Positions 37,681-49,700 of a DNA stretch of 64,000 nucleotides are shown here, in pieces. The translations under genes were made by a program, and so were the position numbers. The stretch comes from Ridgeia piscesae (taxonomy: Eukaryota; Annelida; Polychaeta; Sabellida; Siboglinidae): NCBI GenBank assembly GCA_025642075.2, contig JAODUO010000135.1:240001-304000 (forward strand). The letters run 5' to 3'. Every line of letters begins with the position of its first letter. Within the stretch, counting starts at the first letter, position 1. The notes beneath the pieces are model-generated. The model was not told where the DNA came from, searched no databases, and was given only the letters and a program-made list of their open reading frames with translations.

Positions 37681-38159
37681 CAACTGAAGCCCCGTCTCTC
37701 AATAGCTGAAGTAATGTAATTTTGCAGCGATTTTAGAATCTGTATGTATGTCTCATGGGTAAAGGCAACAAGATGAAACTGGCAATGTATGGATAATTAA
37801 TTGCTAGATCACATATTAAACAATCAATAATGAGAACAATTTCAAACATGTCATCGATTTGGAGGGTTTTCTTACATAAAACTGATTTGTGAAACAAATT
37901 TACTGTCTCCCATAAGCTCTTAGTGGTGCAGTGTATCCCAATTCTTGACAATGGCAGTTGCAAAAATACACAGGCCAAGAGCACATCAATGGTATGACTT
38001 CTGTGTGCCTCAACCAACATCCTGATGACTTGAGCCAACGGGGAACTTCCATGAGGAACAAGTAGACTGTTAATGAATCCGTATTTGTCACACATAAAGG
38101 CATCTAACACGTGCGTTTCGCAGTTCGGCACTTTTGGTTTGCTATGGACAACTCAAGCA
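37681..38159 (-). other. probable 3' UTR of the SET gene
   Basis: This follows the SET stop directly on the minus strand. A 132-codon frame here (37733-38131) begins just after the stop but shows no domain, so it is best treated as untranslated. No AATAAA was noticed in it. Confidence 0.35.
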
Positions 38160-38954
38160 TCAATTATCGTAGAGCGTCTCATCGAACGGCAGAAACTGTC
38201 GACAGGTGGTGCTGCCGCAGTGGCATGGTTTGCGGTGAGTTGGTGCGACATGAACGGTGATGTGGTCATTGGTTGCTTTCGCGTCAGGCCGTTGGACAAC
38301 CCCGGAGTAGTCAAAGCACAGCTCGGTACCGGCCGCGATGTCGTCGATGGCGAAGAGACCGAGATGAGGCACATCGTTATTGACTCGCACTGGCACCATG
38401 AACAGGTTGGGTGAACACGAGTGGTTCACAAACCGACCCACATTGCCAATGTACATCGGATCAACGTACGTCGTGATCACGTGATCCTTGCCGTCGGCGG
38501 TGACGTGTTCGCGAAGTGCCAGGATGTAATTGCAGTCGGCATCGGTGAGGTTGGTGGCACGACGACACGCCTCCTCGCGTGTTAACACCTCGCCCGCGTA
38601 CTCGCACACGAAGCTGCCCCGCAACACTGCCTGCAACGTGCGCACCCCGAACCCCTTCGACGGTGTACGGAAGACGGCGAGATCACATGCCACCTCGTGC
38701 TGCACAACGCGGTTCGCGCAGTCGTTGCCACATGTGCATGCGCCGTTGCACTCGTACACCGGGCGCATGGCGTCACTGTACGGGTCGATGTCCACCAGGC
38801 GGTGCTTCTCATCGTATGCTGCACCGAAGCGTCGCATGCACGAGCACGTCGTTGAGTTGCATCCACTCCCTGGTGGTTGGCAGTCGCAACCAGAGAATTG
38901 GTCCTCAAATGACTTCTGTTCCAGATTCGGCCCAGGAATGTTGGAGCGCACGTA
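38160..38954 (-). CDS. SETMAR: SETMAR-type histone-lysine N-methyltransferase, main exon
   Basis: SET proteins of this family transfer methyl groups from S-adenosylmethionine to histone H3 lysines in chromatin. The exon begins after the acceptor CTGTTTCAG (intron ends at 38955) in phase 0 at YVRSNIPGPNL and encodes 264 residues to TGA. A pre-SET zinc cluster (GCDC, GCNSTTCSCMRR, ECNGACTCGNDCANRVVQ) is followed by the SET domain: KGFGVRTL, FVCEYAGEVL, NYI, VDPMYIGNVGRFVNHSC, and ELCFDYSG with the catalytic tyrosine. The post-SET motif is KPCHCGSTTCRQFLPFD. All key residues are intact. It ends without the mariner transposase domain that anthropoid SETMAR carries. The intron position before the pre-SET region resembles that of vertebrate SETMAR as I recall it. 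The first exon (start Met) was not located. SUV39-family proteins are the alternative, but the C-terminal LPFD ending favours SETMAR. Confidence 0.9.
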   Translation of the reverse strand, partial: YVRSNIPGPNLEQKSFEDQFSGCDCQPPGSGCNSTTCSCMRRFGAAYDEKHRLVDIDPYSDAMRPVYECNGACTCGNDCANRVVQHEVACDLAVFRTPSKGFGVRTLQAVLRGSFVCEYAGEVLTREEACRRATNLTDADCNYILALREHVTADGKDHVITTYVDPMYIGNVGRFVNHSCSPNLFMVPVRVNNDVPHLGLFAIDDIAAGTELCFDYSGVVQRPDAKATNDHITVHVAPTHRKPCHCGSTTCRQFLPFDETLYDN

Positions 38955-39110
38955 CTGAAACAGGCAATCCACACTTACATGAATAGAGTTTGATTTCTGC
39001 GTCAGTATCTGCGTCAAATAACGCAACTATATGTTTGCCTGTTGTTGGGCCACGCATGTACAAACTGCTATATAATTCACTTGTGCTGATGATGTTCGAG
39101 GAATTGTTGA

Positions 39111-39740
39111 TAGTGTGAGAAATGGCATCATAGGCCTTGGTAGTGTGAGAAATGGCATCATAGGCCTTGATAGTGTGAGAAATGGCATCATAGGCCTTGG
39201 TAGTGTGAGAAATGGCATCATAGGCCTTGGTAGTGTGAGAAATAGCATCACAGGCCTTGATAGTGTGAGAAATGTCATCATAGACCTTGATAGTGTGAGA
39301 AATGACATCATAGGCCTTGGTAGTATGAGAAATAGCATCATAGGCCTTGATAGTGTGAGAAATGACATCATAGACCTTGATAGTGTGAGAAATGACATCA
39401 TAGGCCTTGGTAGTGTGAGAAATGGCATCATAGGCCTTGACAGTGTGAGAAATGACATCATAGGCCTTGATAGTGTGAGAAATGACATCATAGGCAATGA
39501 TATTGTGAGAAATGACATCATAGGCCTTGATAGTGTGAGAAATGACATCATAGACAATGATATTGTGAGAAATGACATCATAGGCCTTGACAGTGTGAGA
39601 AATGACATCATAGGCCTTGACAGTGTGAGAAATGACATCATAGGCCTTGGTAGTGTGAGAAATAGCATCATAGGCCTTGATAGTGTGAGAAATGACATCA
39701 TAGGCAATGATATTGTGAGAAATTACATCATAGGCCAAGT
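39111..39740. repeat. 30-bp minisatellite, 21 copies
   Basis: Exact 30-bp register: TAGTGTGAGAAATGGCATCA plus TAGGCCTTG(G/A), with point variants (GAC, AGC, CAATGATAT). Because 30 is divisible by three, it stays open in several frames on both strands, giving false frames of 220-290 codons with 10-residue periodicity. It sits about 150 bp upstream of the SET exon acceptor, presumably within the intron. Confidence 0.95.
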
Positions 39741-39829
39741 CTTTGATTACAGACAGAAGGAATGGAAGTTTGGCAGAATTTGACAACTCAGTACTTCAGC
39801 TATTAAAAGTATTCGATTCATGGACTGAA

Positions 39830-40710
39830 ACACTGGATAATGGAGGTTCATAGATATAGTAGATTGTGAATTTATGAAAGCTTTTGACACCTGAGACACA
39901 GATCTACTAGCACAAGAAAGATGAAGGGTAAATAACACATTTTCAAACTGGCAGGAGGTGATCAGTGGAACACCATAAGGATCCGTGATTGGCCCTCTTC
40001 TTTTTGTTATTTTCATAAATGATTTAGTGGGTGTTATGGGTAGCAATCAGAAAATAATTAACTAAAACAGACAGAGTAAAGGATATTTGAGTAACTTTTG
40101 ACTCATCACTCAACTTCGAGGCACATACATCAGAGAAAAAAATAATAAAGCCAATTCTATTATGGGGATAATTTTACGCACTTTTTAATATCTACATGAA
40201 AAAAAATTCTAACATTTTTAAGTCTCTTGTCTGACTGAATATGCAAACCAGGTATGGAGTCCTTATTAAATGTTAATGAAACATAATTACAGCTCTTGAA
40301 AATGTTCAGCATCGGGTGGCTAATCCTGGCTACAAAGACCTAGATTATAAAGAACGTCTACAAAGACTAAAATAACCTACTCTTTCAAAAGTGTCACCTT
40401 AGGGGAGATACAATTGTGATCTATAAAATACTAATAGGAAAATATGAATATGGTGTTGCACCAATTTTTTACATTGAAAGAAAACAATTCAAAACAAGCA
40501 CCACTTAAAATGTTTAAGGAAAAATACCGATTAACCATTAGAAAAAATCATTTAAACACCAAAGCGCTGATATATGGTACAGTCTCCCTCAGTCTGGGGT
40601 GGACACTCCATCAGTCCAGTTAATAAAATTATCAACAGAAACTGATCTACATTTTCAAAAAGTTCAACAGTTAGCCACAGCCAACTGAATGGTATCACAA
40701 AATATGGCTT
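39830..40710 (+). pseudogene. CR1/Jockey-group LINE, highly decayed RT and C-terminus
   Basis: Motif A remnant EFMKAFDT (about 39870), then NWQEVISGTP and GSVIGPLLFVIFINDL (about 39945-40028), a decayed VTFDSSLNFEAHT (about 40095), ENVQHRVANPGYKDLDYKER (about 40298-40360), and the tail MFKEKYRLTIRKNHLNTKAL (about 40510-40570). The motif order fits CR1/Jockey-group ORF2. Numerous stops and deletions are present, and motif C (YADD) was not found. Confidence 0.8.
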
Positions 40711-42574
40711 AATTTCACACGGGAGAGAAGCTGAAGGCAATAAAGGAGGCTGAGTACACACAAAGAAACTGGCTATTTGTAGAGCCCGGCTCTGGGAATG
40801 CGAAACGCATTCAAATTTGAGCCTGCAACCAACCAATAGGATTACACATCTTTCAGTGCAGGGTCAATGCTGACAAAACCAGCTAAGATGAACCCCCCAT
40901 CATTTACACTGCAATCCGTAGTCGATCATAATTCTGATGTTGTGGAGGATTGGTGATGGCACAATGTTATAACTGCAGTGTACACATGAACACAAGAGAT
41001 GTTTTGCAGGTGTTTATTATTTAGTGCAGTGTAGATAATCGCCTCAGTCATGTTTTCAATTACAAGAGATTGAGGTCTGAAATCCATGGCTCATTTATGT
41101 TCGACGCTATCAACTGCACTGCAAAAATTGATCACTGTATTTTAAATAAATTGTGAATTATTGAAGGAACACCTACACATTATCCCAGAGGCCAGTTGTT
41201 GGGTACTTTTGCAGTTTAAGCCTGCACCTAAACATTCCTGTTTTAGATGAATGAATCGCCAGGATGGGTGACTTCCTGCTAAGACGAACTTTAATGTCGG
41301 TCTTGGGAAGAGTTTGAAAGCACCCTACCTACCTACTAGCAAGAAAAGACGGTTCAGTATACAAAAACAAGCTCGTGACTATAGGCAACTTTTGTATGCT
41401 GAATGTCTGCACTAAGCCTACATCATCACATTCGGCTATAAATACTTCGGCAAACCACAAATTTCTGGACATGGTGTCCAACCACACCAGAAGCATAGTG
41501 TGCCCTATTCAGCTTTCTTCTGCCAATATTTCCATAGAAACAACATTTCAGCCAAATCTGAGGGGGTAGGATTAAAACCACTGGGTGATTTGACAAAGAA
41601 TGAGCCAATTATAGATATTATGATCATCTTTTGAACCTTTCCCTGTTCTGTACATGTGGTGTCACTTACCCCTTCATAAGTCAACAGTGAATAGAGCTCA
41701 TTTAAATAAGTTGTCTATGTATGTGTGATGGACACTCCAAGAATTTAATGTTTTGCATTACAGTGTTACATGTATTGATGCCTAGGCAAGTAAGTTGTGT
41801 GTTACTGTATAACAGCTATGTATCATACGATTTTTGTTTTAATATGTTTATGTTGAGATTTCATGTAATATTTTGTCAGAATATATGTTGTGAAAGGACT
41901 TTATTGTTTAGTTGTTAGACAAGTATGATATGTACTAACAATTTAATAAGTTGCATAGGTAGACACTGGAATGTCAAAGAATGTCTTTACATCTACAAAG
42001 TCTATTCGCAAGGAAGTATAAATCTGCAGAAATAGCACAGATACCTTAATTTCTCTAGAGAAACGCCATGTAGCGAATAACCCATCACCCGGGTCAAGTT
42101 TGCAAGAAGCCACGTGAAACGCAAAGTCAGTTGGCTTTGTAAGCTCTGTGAATAAGTGGTGGAATCTAATTCACAGAGCCGGCTGGGCTCTGTGAATACG
42201 AAAAGAAATTAAATTTGCAGAGCCTGGCTTTGCGAATAGCCTTGTCCAAACGCAAATCCCAGATTGACAACTCAGGCTATTGTCAGCAATTGCAACTGTA
42301 GAATAAAACAGGTAGCATTGCTGAGATAATGCTAGCAAGACAACAAGTAAAACATAAGTAGATAGATCATAGATTCATTGTATTCCCCTTCAGCAGAGCC
42401 ACTGCCCAACCAGAATGTGTGCTTTGCAAACATATGAAACCATCCACGTGGATGACTTGTGGTTAAGATAATTACCCCGGTAGTCAACAAAAAGTCTCAT
42501 ATAATCAGAGAAATATTGCCTCGTGCAACTGAGATTATCAGTGAAATGTATGGAGAGGAAAAAGCCAATGCGCG
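40711..42574. other. no gene recognised; short hairpin at 42171-42199
   Basis: The perfect 12-bp inverted repeat ATTCACAGAGCC / GGCTCTGTGAAT surrounds a 5-base loop. Variants of AGAGCC(C/T)GGCT(C/T)TG occur nearby at about 40785 and 42220. Otherwise AT-rich spacer. Confidence 0.45.
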
Positions 42575-43416
42575 GGCAAAAATAACAATATCAAATCACA
42601 TTGCTGATATCAAATCACACAGCCATATTAAAGACTGAGATTGACCAGACGTGTGTTAGAAGAAAAATTCTATTTTTTTCTACCTGTATTTCAAACAACA
42701 CACATACAATACATCCTTGTTAAACAACTCATAACAATACAAATTTGAATATCACAGCAAACATGGTAATAGTGTATTATAATTGGTAATGTTAATACAA
42801 CATAGGGTCAGGAGACTCCTCTAAGACCGTGCTAGTCGCTATCAAGGAGCCACCTTTTAGGAGTTCCACTATAAATTGGCTTTTTGTCCGACTGATTGCA
42901 TGCTGTATCAAAATAGAGTGTTGTGCTGACAAGTGACTCTTCACTGCTATGAATTTCTTAATTTTGTCCGACTGATTGCATGCTGTATCAAAATAGAGTG
43001 TTGTGCTGACAAGTGACTCTTCACTGCTGTGAATTTCTTCACAGCAGTGAAGAGTCACTTGTCAGCACAACACTCTATTTTGATACAGCATGCAATCAGT
43101 CGGACAAAAAGCCAATTTATAGTGGAACTCCTAAAAGGTGGCTCCTTGATAGCGACTAGCACGGTCTTAGAGGAGTCTCCTGACCCTATGTTGTATTAAC
43201 ATTACCAATTATAATACACTATTACCATGTTTGCTGTGATATTCAAATTTTTATTGTTATGAGTTGTTTAACAAGGATGTATTGTATGTGTGTTGTTTGA
43301 AATACAGGTAGAAAAAAAAAGATTTTTTCTTCTAACACACGTCTGGTCAATCTCAGTCTTTAATATGGCTGTGTGATTTGATATCAGCAATGTGATTTGA
43401 TATTGTTATTTTTGCC
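42575..43416. repeat. 842-bp near-perfect palindrome (inverted repeat)
   Basis: The right arm (43038-43416, 379 bases) matches the reverse complement of the left arm (42575-43033) with only a handful of differences. The left arm is longer by exactly one 80-bp tandem duplication (42882-43036 region, unit starting TTTTGTCCGACTGATTGCAT). The loop is only four bases (43034-43037). Both outer ends read GGCAAAAATAAC in their own orientation. No target-site duplication is evident. A transcript would fold into a long double-stranded hairpin. It could be a foldback element, a recent inverted duplication or an assembly artefact. Confidence 0.93.
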
Positions 43417-43526
43417 ACTTCTACAACCAAAGCATGTGAATATTTGTATTTCTGATATTCTTCTGCATCGACGAATGTGAGAATGGATACCAGTGAACAA
43501 TACACTGCCAAGAGAACTGTCATAGT

Positions 43527-44401
43527 ACCGGAATCAGGGTTGAAAAAATCATGATTTATTTAAAAAAATCTAATAAATCGGATTTATTTGATTTAAATCA
43601 GATTTTTTATTTTTTATTTTAAATAAACTTGGAGCTTCTGAATTGAAAACTTGCTTCCTACTAAACATAAGATTTGGAAACTTCACTGCATTCTGAAATG
43701 AAATACCTCGAACATACACTTGGCTTTACACCTGGTCATTCCTGGCACCACACTGACCACAGTCTTCTCAAAATACAACCAGTCTTTTTTCCTTCAGACA
43801 TTGTGAATAGAATAGTGGTAGAACACTACACTACAGCAGTGATCCAACAGACAGTTATTGCTGAATGCTGACCTGCAGCTTTGATTAGGTTCTGCCTCTG
43901 GCCTGTGTCTATTGCAATTCCTGATGATCTCAGTCTGAGACCCAGGTTGCCTTATCTGCTTATTTTGCATAATCCATGGCACTGTTGTGGGCTACAATTG
44001 CCTACTGACTCTGGTAGCCTTTGTTAGTCAATACCCCTCCCACACCCTCCAGCTGGGGAGACATTTCAACTGGGGAGCACTCCTACTCCCCATCAGCTTA
44101 AATCTGCTGATATTGTATAACAGTTGTCTATAGAGCCCTTATTATGATGCCAGGCTTCCTTTCCTGTTCATTCAAATTAATCTCCCTTGACCAATAATTG
44201 TTATGGGTGTGGGTGTTATATACTTAGACCTATAGATGCATGAGGCAAACAAAGCATTCTACCTAGCCAAGCAGATTCATATAAATCCAAAAAAAAGATT
44301 TAAAAAAATTATTTATTTGATTTTTTTGGAGTGATTTAAATCAATGATTTAAATCAATGATTTAAATCAAATGATTTAAATCAAACAACCCTGACCGGAC
44401 T
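43527..44401. mobile_element. hAT-type non-autonomous transposon, 859 bp, with 8-bp TSD
   Basis: The element proper is 43535-44393, with ends CAGGGTTG and CAACCCTG. It is flanked by ACCGGAAT (43527-43534) and ACCGGACT (44394-44401), 7 of 8 identical, the target-duplication length of hAT elements. Subterminal GATTTAAATCA repeats are abundant at both ends (for example four copies near 44335-44380). Internal sequence holds only a 65-codon frame with no transposase motif. Confidence 0.8.
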
Positions 44402-44631
44402 AAACCATGTTAGAATGGGAAGCAGAAGTTGCCTAATGGGCAAAACTGAACAAAACCAGATAAAAAACCAAACAGCAGATACAAAATATGATAAAAACGG
44501 ATCATAAATTACACAACAAATCAACCAGATTAAATGACACACCACTTGCAAGCCCAGACCACACAACCAAACTTGTACGTAGTACTATTCTAAGACATGG
44601 TAAGGAAACGTTAGCGTCAAGATGAGAAACA

Positions 44632-44633
<2 letters not shown>

Positions 44634-44683
<50 letters not shown>
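44634..44683. repeat. (TA)n microsatellite
   Basis: Uninterrupted TA run. Confidence 0.97.
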
Positions 44684-44686
<3 letters not shown>

Positions 44687-46079
44687 GCCACATTCATGAC
44701 TTCAACAAACGTCCTTAAATTCTCCATGTGCAATTTTGGCCATGCCATATTACACATGTTGGAGGTACACATGCAGACATGACCTGTTCCTCTCCCTCCA
44801 ACAACACTGTGTTTTGCTACTTACTATACTGTTTCAAGCAAAGACAAAATGTGGCTGTAATATTGACGGGTTAACATTATGATCCCAGAATTGTATTTTG
44901 TCATGTAATTGTGAATGTGCATGCCATGCTGGAATGGCAAATTGTATGGGATTATACTTTATTAATTCTCCAGCAAAAATAAATTGTTTTGGGGAAACAA
45001 GTAGCAGTGAACAAATGGTCCTAGTCGCTGAAAAGCTGTCACTAAAACATAAAAAAGTAAGTTGTAAAACTGTGTTGTAAAGTTATTTGCTGCTAGATTT
45101 GGCAAATGTTCAGTAAAAGTGCAATTTTTGTATCTTACATGAATTTTTTGTATTACTGGGTACACTACTTCTTACTATGGATTGACAACACCTCAGAAGC
45201 AACTCATGCACTGAAATTGGGTTGAGTTTCTTCTCAACAGTTATGAACTTAGCTTACAAAATTGACTAATGTCTACATGAGCTGCCGTGTTTGTTTCTAT
45301 GGGTACGGTGTTGAGCAAGCCCTTTTGAGCATACTCAGGATTTAGACCTTTCATGCTCAAGTTTGAGAACGATTACATGGTCAGAAAGCTTTATGACCTC
45401 CATGAATATGAGCATGGTGTGATAGCGAGGTACAAGCATGACATTCTGAGCACTGAAATGCATACGGCTTTATGACTTCAGGCCTAGAAGTCACTAGATA
45501 TTCACCTACACTTCATGGAGCAACAGACTGGAGATGTCCTTGCTTCCAACCAACAGCTGGCAGATGTGAAGGCCCCAGAGTGAAAGTTGTATGTAATGAA
45601 CAAAACAAAACAAAACAAAATAAAATAAGGAAACCGTGTGCTTTGGCCAGTACAAGACATGCAGATGCCCATGTGAACCCAGGTGGAAAGTTGGGGAAAG
45701 AGGAATGGAAGACGAAACTGGCGTCTTTGCTGACTACTTGTGTAGTGAAATAAAAACAAGATGATGCTTCTTGGTAGAGAACAAAAACAGAAAGGACTTG
45801 CTTGAAACTGAAAAGTTAGAACATGACTTAGGTAAATGAAATGAGTGAACTGGTTCAGACAGCTAAATGAGTGTTGTTGCTGTCGTCACCTTATTTATTG
45901 TATACACTATTAACTGTACTGACTTTGAAAAGTGTCTAATAGTTTGGACAGAGAGTCACTCTAGAATCCAGTGGGACACCGACATTCCAAGAAAGTTAGT
46001 CTGTGATCCAGAATACCTACGTGATTCATAATACCTTAGTTTTTACGTTAAAACTGGGGATCAGGAAATATGCCTGCCA
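44684..46079. other. no gene recognised
   Basis: Mostly AT-rich. It includes a short (AAAAC)n tract at about 45601-45625. Frames of 60-93 codons have no domain signatures. The 3' part may be eroded LINE sequence continuous with 46080-46640. Confidence 0.35.
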
Positions 46080-46640
46080 TCTTCCTACTCATCCTTGTGA
46101 AGAAATGGATTACGATGACCATCATAGATCCATGGAAAATGTTGTGGCATAAAGCTGACGACATGGCCTCACCTGGACAACTTTGGAGATGACCTGGCAC
46201 TATCACCACTCACACATAAGCAGATGAAGAGCAAAACAACGTTTGGAATCAATTGACAGGACTGGAGATCAACAGATACTAAACCAAGGTCCTGACAATG
46301 TATGGTAGTTGGAATGATAATCTAAGGAGAGCCAGCCCCTGGAGGAGGTGGATCCTCTAAAGTCCTAAGGAGCTTGACACATAGTAAAGAAGCAGATGTT
46401 GCAGCAAGAGAGGCCAAGGCCCCCACACACACACAAATCTGGAATTCCATGAAGAAGAAAAAAACAAGACCTGCTGATTTTTAATTCCAGTGTAAAACAA
46501 GTTTTATTATATTGTTCTGAAACACAGAGAATAATTCTAACTGATGAACATGAAGAATGCGACAAATAAAATGGCAAGATAAAATCAGCAATGAGCTGTG
46601 AGAAAGGACTACCTGGGGTAGGCAAAACCCTGTCAGTGAG
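46080..46640 (+). pseudogene. RTE-like LINE fragment (RT motif C to C-terminal region)
   Basis: About 46072-46115 gives MPAIFLLILVKKWITMTI, resembling the segment before motif C. About 46165-46225 gives DNFGDDLALSPLTHKQMKS, which parallels the RTE motif FADDIALLSHTH..MQ. A frame shift then leads to GLEINRY.TKVL. About 46478-46560 gives LNSSVKQVLLYCSETQRI, matching the region where RTE proteins read VLLYGSETW. Stops and frameshifts throughout show it is inactive. Confidence 0.75.
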
Positions 46641-46759
46641 CAGATTGTGAGGAGAAAGTGGGGTTAGACTGTACACTCATTGAGAAAGCCAACAACAAAC
46701 TTCACAAGACAGCCTCTGACTTGAAATCCAGTAGGAAAAGATGGCAGAAGGCCAAAAAC

Positions 46760-49700
46760 ACCTGTCACCTGGAAGTGACAGCCCTGAAGACCATGTTACA
46801 TGAAACTGAAAGAAACTGAAAAAAAGATAGATCCAAAACAATAGTTCCACATGGGTGTGCCCTGTTGGCGGTGGGCGTTGTGACGTTTATCATAATCTAG
46901 TCCCAGTCCGGTTGTGGATTACAATAGGATGATATATGTGAGAGGTCTGAAGGTCATGTTATAGCAAAGAAATGGAATAAGAGGTAGACCCAAAACAACT
47001 TGGTCATGAACATTGGTTCCACTTGGTATTTCCCTACTGGCGACTGGTGTTGTAGCATGGATCGTAATCTAGCTTGGTCTCCGTGTACCACGAAACACTG
47101 TGTCGATGACGTACATGACAGATCTGAAGGCTAAGTTATATGAAAGAAACAGAAAGAGGTTAACCCAAAACACCTTTTCGTCTTGAACAGTGGTTCCACA
47201 TGGATGTTCACTACTGGCGGTGGGTGTTGTTGCATGTATCATAACCTAGTCTGTTCTCAGTACCACAACCCACTGTGTCAATAATGTATGTGACAGCTCT
47301 GAAGGTCATGTTCTAGGAAAGACATGGAAAATGGGATAGAACTAAAACAACTTGGTCATGAACAATGGTTCAACGTGGATGTTCCCTATTGGCGGTGGGT
47401 GTTGGTACGTATTTCATAAGATTTATAACCTTTTCTGGTTTCAGTGTACGACAAAACACTGCATTGATTTGATGATGTACATGGCAGCTTGGAAGGTCTA
47501 GTCCCAATCTGGTTTCAGTGTACGACAAAACACTGCATTGATTTGATGATGTACATGGCAGCTTGGAAGGTCTAGTCCCAATCTGGTTTCAGTGTACGAC
47601 AAAACACTGCATTGATTTGATGATGTACATGGCAGCTTGGAAGGTCTAGTCCCAATCTGGTTTCAGTGTACGACAAAACACTGCATTGATTTGATGATGT
47701 ACATGGCAGCTTGGAAGGTCTAGTCCCAATCTGGTTGCAGTGTATGACAAAACACTGTCTCGATGATATATGTGACAGCCCTGAAGGCCAAGTTACATGA
47801 AAGAAATAGAAAAAGAGGTACACTCAAATGAATTTGGTCATGAACAATGGTCCCACATGGTAGTAGTTCCCTACTGGCGATTGGTGTTGTAGCATGGATC
47901 GTAATGTAGTCTGGTCTCAGTGTACCACGAAACACTGTGACGATGATGTACATGAGAGATCTGAAGGCCAAGTTATATGAAAGAAACAGAAAAAGAGGCC
48001 GACCCAAAACAACTTGGTCATGAACAGTGGTTCCACATGTTTGTTCCCTACTGGCGGTGGGTGTTGTCCCATGTGTCAATGATGTACATGAGAGATCTGA
48101 AGGTCATGTTATATGAAAGAAACGGAAAAAGAGGTCGACCCAAAACAACTTGGTCATGAACAGTGGTTCCACATGTTTGTTCCCTACTGGCGGTGGGTGT
48201 TGTCCCATGTGTCAATGATGTACATGAGAGATCTGAAGGTCATGTTATATGAAAGAAACGGAAAAAGAGGTCGACCCAAAACAACTTGGTCATGAACAGT
48301 GGTTCCACATGTTTGTTCCCTACAGGCGGTGGGTGTTGTCCCATGTGTCAATGATGTACATGAGAGATCTGAAGGTCATGTTATATGAAAGAAACGGAAA
48401 AAGAGGTCGACCCAAAACAACTTGGTCATGAACAGTGGTTCCACATGTTTGTTCCCTACTGCCAGTGGGTGTTGTCCCGTGTGTCAATGATGTACATGAG
48501 AGATCTGAAGGTCATGTTATATGAAAGAAACGGAAAAAGAGGTCGACCCAAAACAACTTGGTCATTAACAGTGGTTCCACATGTTTGTTCCCTACTGGCG
48601 GTGGGTGTTGTCCCGTGTGTCAATGATGTACATGAGAGATCTGAAGGTCATGTTATATGAAAGAAACGGAAAAAGAGGTCGACCCAAAACAACTTGGTCA
48701 TGAACAGTGGTTCCACATGTTTGTTCCCTACTGGCGGTGGGTGTTGTCCCATGTGTCAATGATGTACATGAGAGATCTGAAGGTCATGTTATATGAAAGA
48801 AACGGAAAAAGAGGTCGACCCAAAACAACTTGGTCATGAACAGTGGTTCCACATGTTTGTTCCCTACTGGCGGTGGGTGTTGTCCCGTGTGTCAATGATG
48901 TACATGAGAGATCTGAAGGTCATGTTATATGAAAGAAACGGAAAAAGAGGTCGAACCAAAACAACTTGGTCATGAACAGTGGTTCCACATGTTTGTTCCC
49001 TACTGGCGGTGGGTGTTGTCCCATGTGTCAATGATGTACATGAGAGATCTGAAGGTCATGTTATATGAAAGAAACGGAAAAAGAGGTCGACCCAAAACAA
49101 CTTGGTCATGAACAGTGGTTCCACATGTTTGTTCCCTACTGGCGGTGGGTGTTGTCCCATGTGTCAATGATGTACATGAGAGATCTGAAGGTCATGTTAT
49201 ATGAAAGAAACGGAAAAAGAGGTCGACCAAAAACATCTTGGTTATGAACAGTGGTTCCACATGCATGTTCCCTACTGCCAGTGGGTGTTGTTGCGTGTAT
49301 CATAACCTTGTCTGTCCTCAATACCACAACCCACTGTGTCAATGGTGTATGTGACAGCTCTGACGGTCATGTTCTAGGAAAGAAATGGAAAAAGGGATAG
49401 AACTAAAACAACTTCCCTATTTTCCCTATTGGCTGTGGGTGTTGTTACGTATTTCATAAGATTCATAACCTTGTCTGGTTTCAGTGTACAACAAAACACT
49501 GCATTGATTTGATGATGTACATGGCAGCTTGGAAGGTCAAATGTTATATGAAAGAAATGGAAAAAGACGTCAACCCAAAACAATTTGGTCATGAACAATT
49601 GTTACGCATGTATGTTCCCCACTGAAGGTGCGTGCTATGATGTTTATTATGACCTAATCCCAGTCTAGTTGTGGATTACAACAGGACATGTGCAGATGGT

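Noticed and set aside
37733..38131. 132-codon frame downstream of the SET stop
   Set aside because: It looks like 3' UTR sequence, with no homology and an AT-rich end.
38955..39026. N-terminal 24 residues preceding the SET exon
   Set aside because: They lie before a good CTGTTTCAG acceptor that coincides with the start of family similarity, so they are intron sequence.
38905..39786. 293-codon minus-strand frame with AYDVISHTIK repeats, and 222- and 226-codon companions
   Set aside because: All come from the 30-bp minisatellite, which stays open in several frames because its period is divisible by three.
47977..49247. Series of 60-codon frames starting MKETEKE
   Set aside because: Each is one 136-bp satellite unit read across its junction. 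The frame is lost every unit, and no continuous protein is possible.
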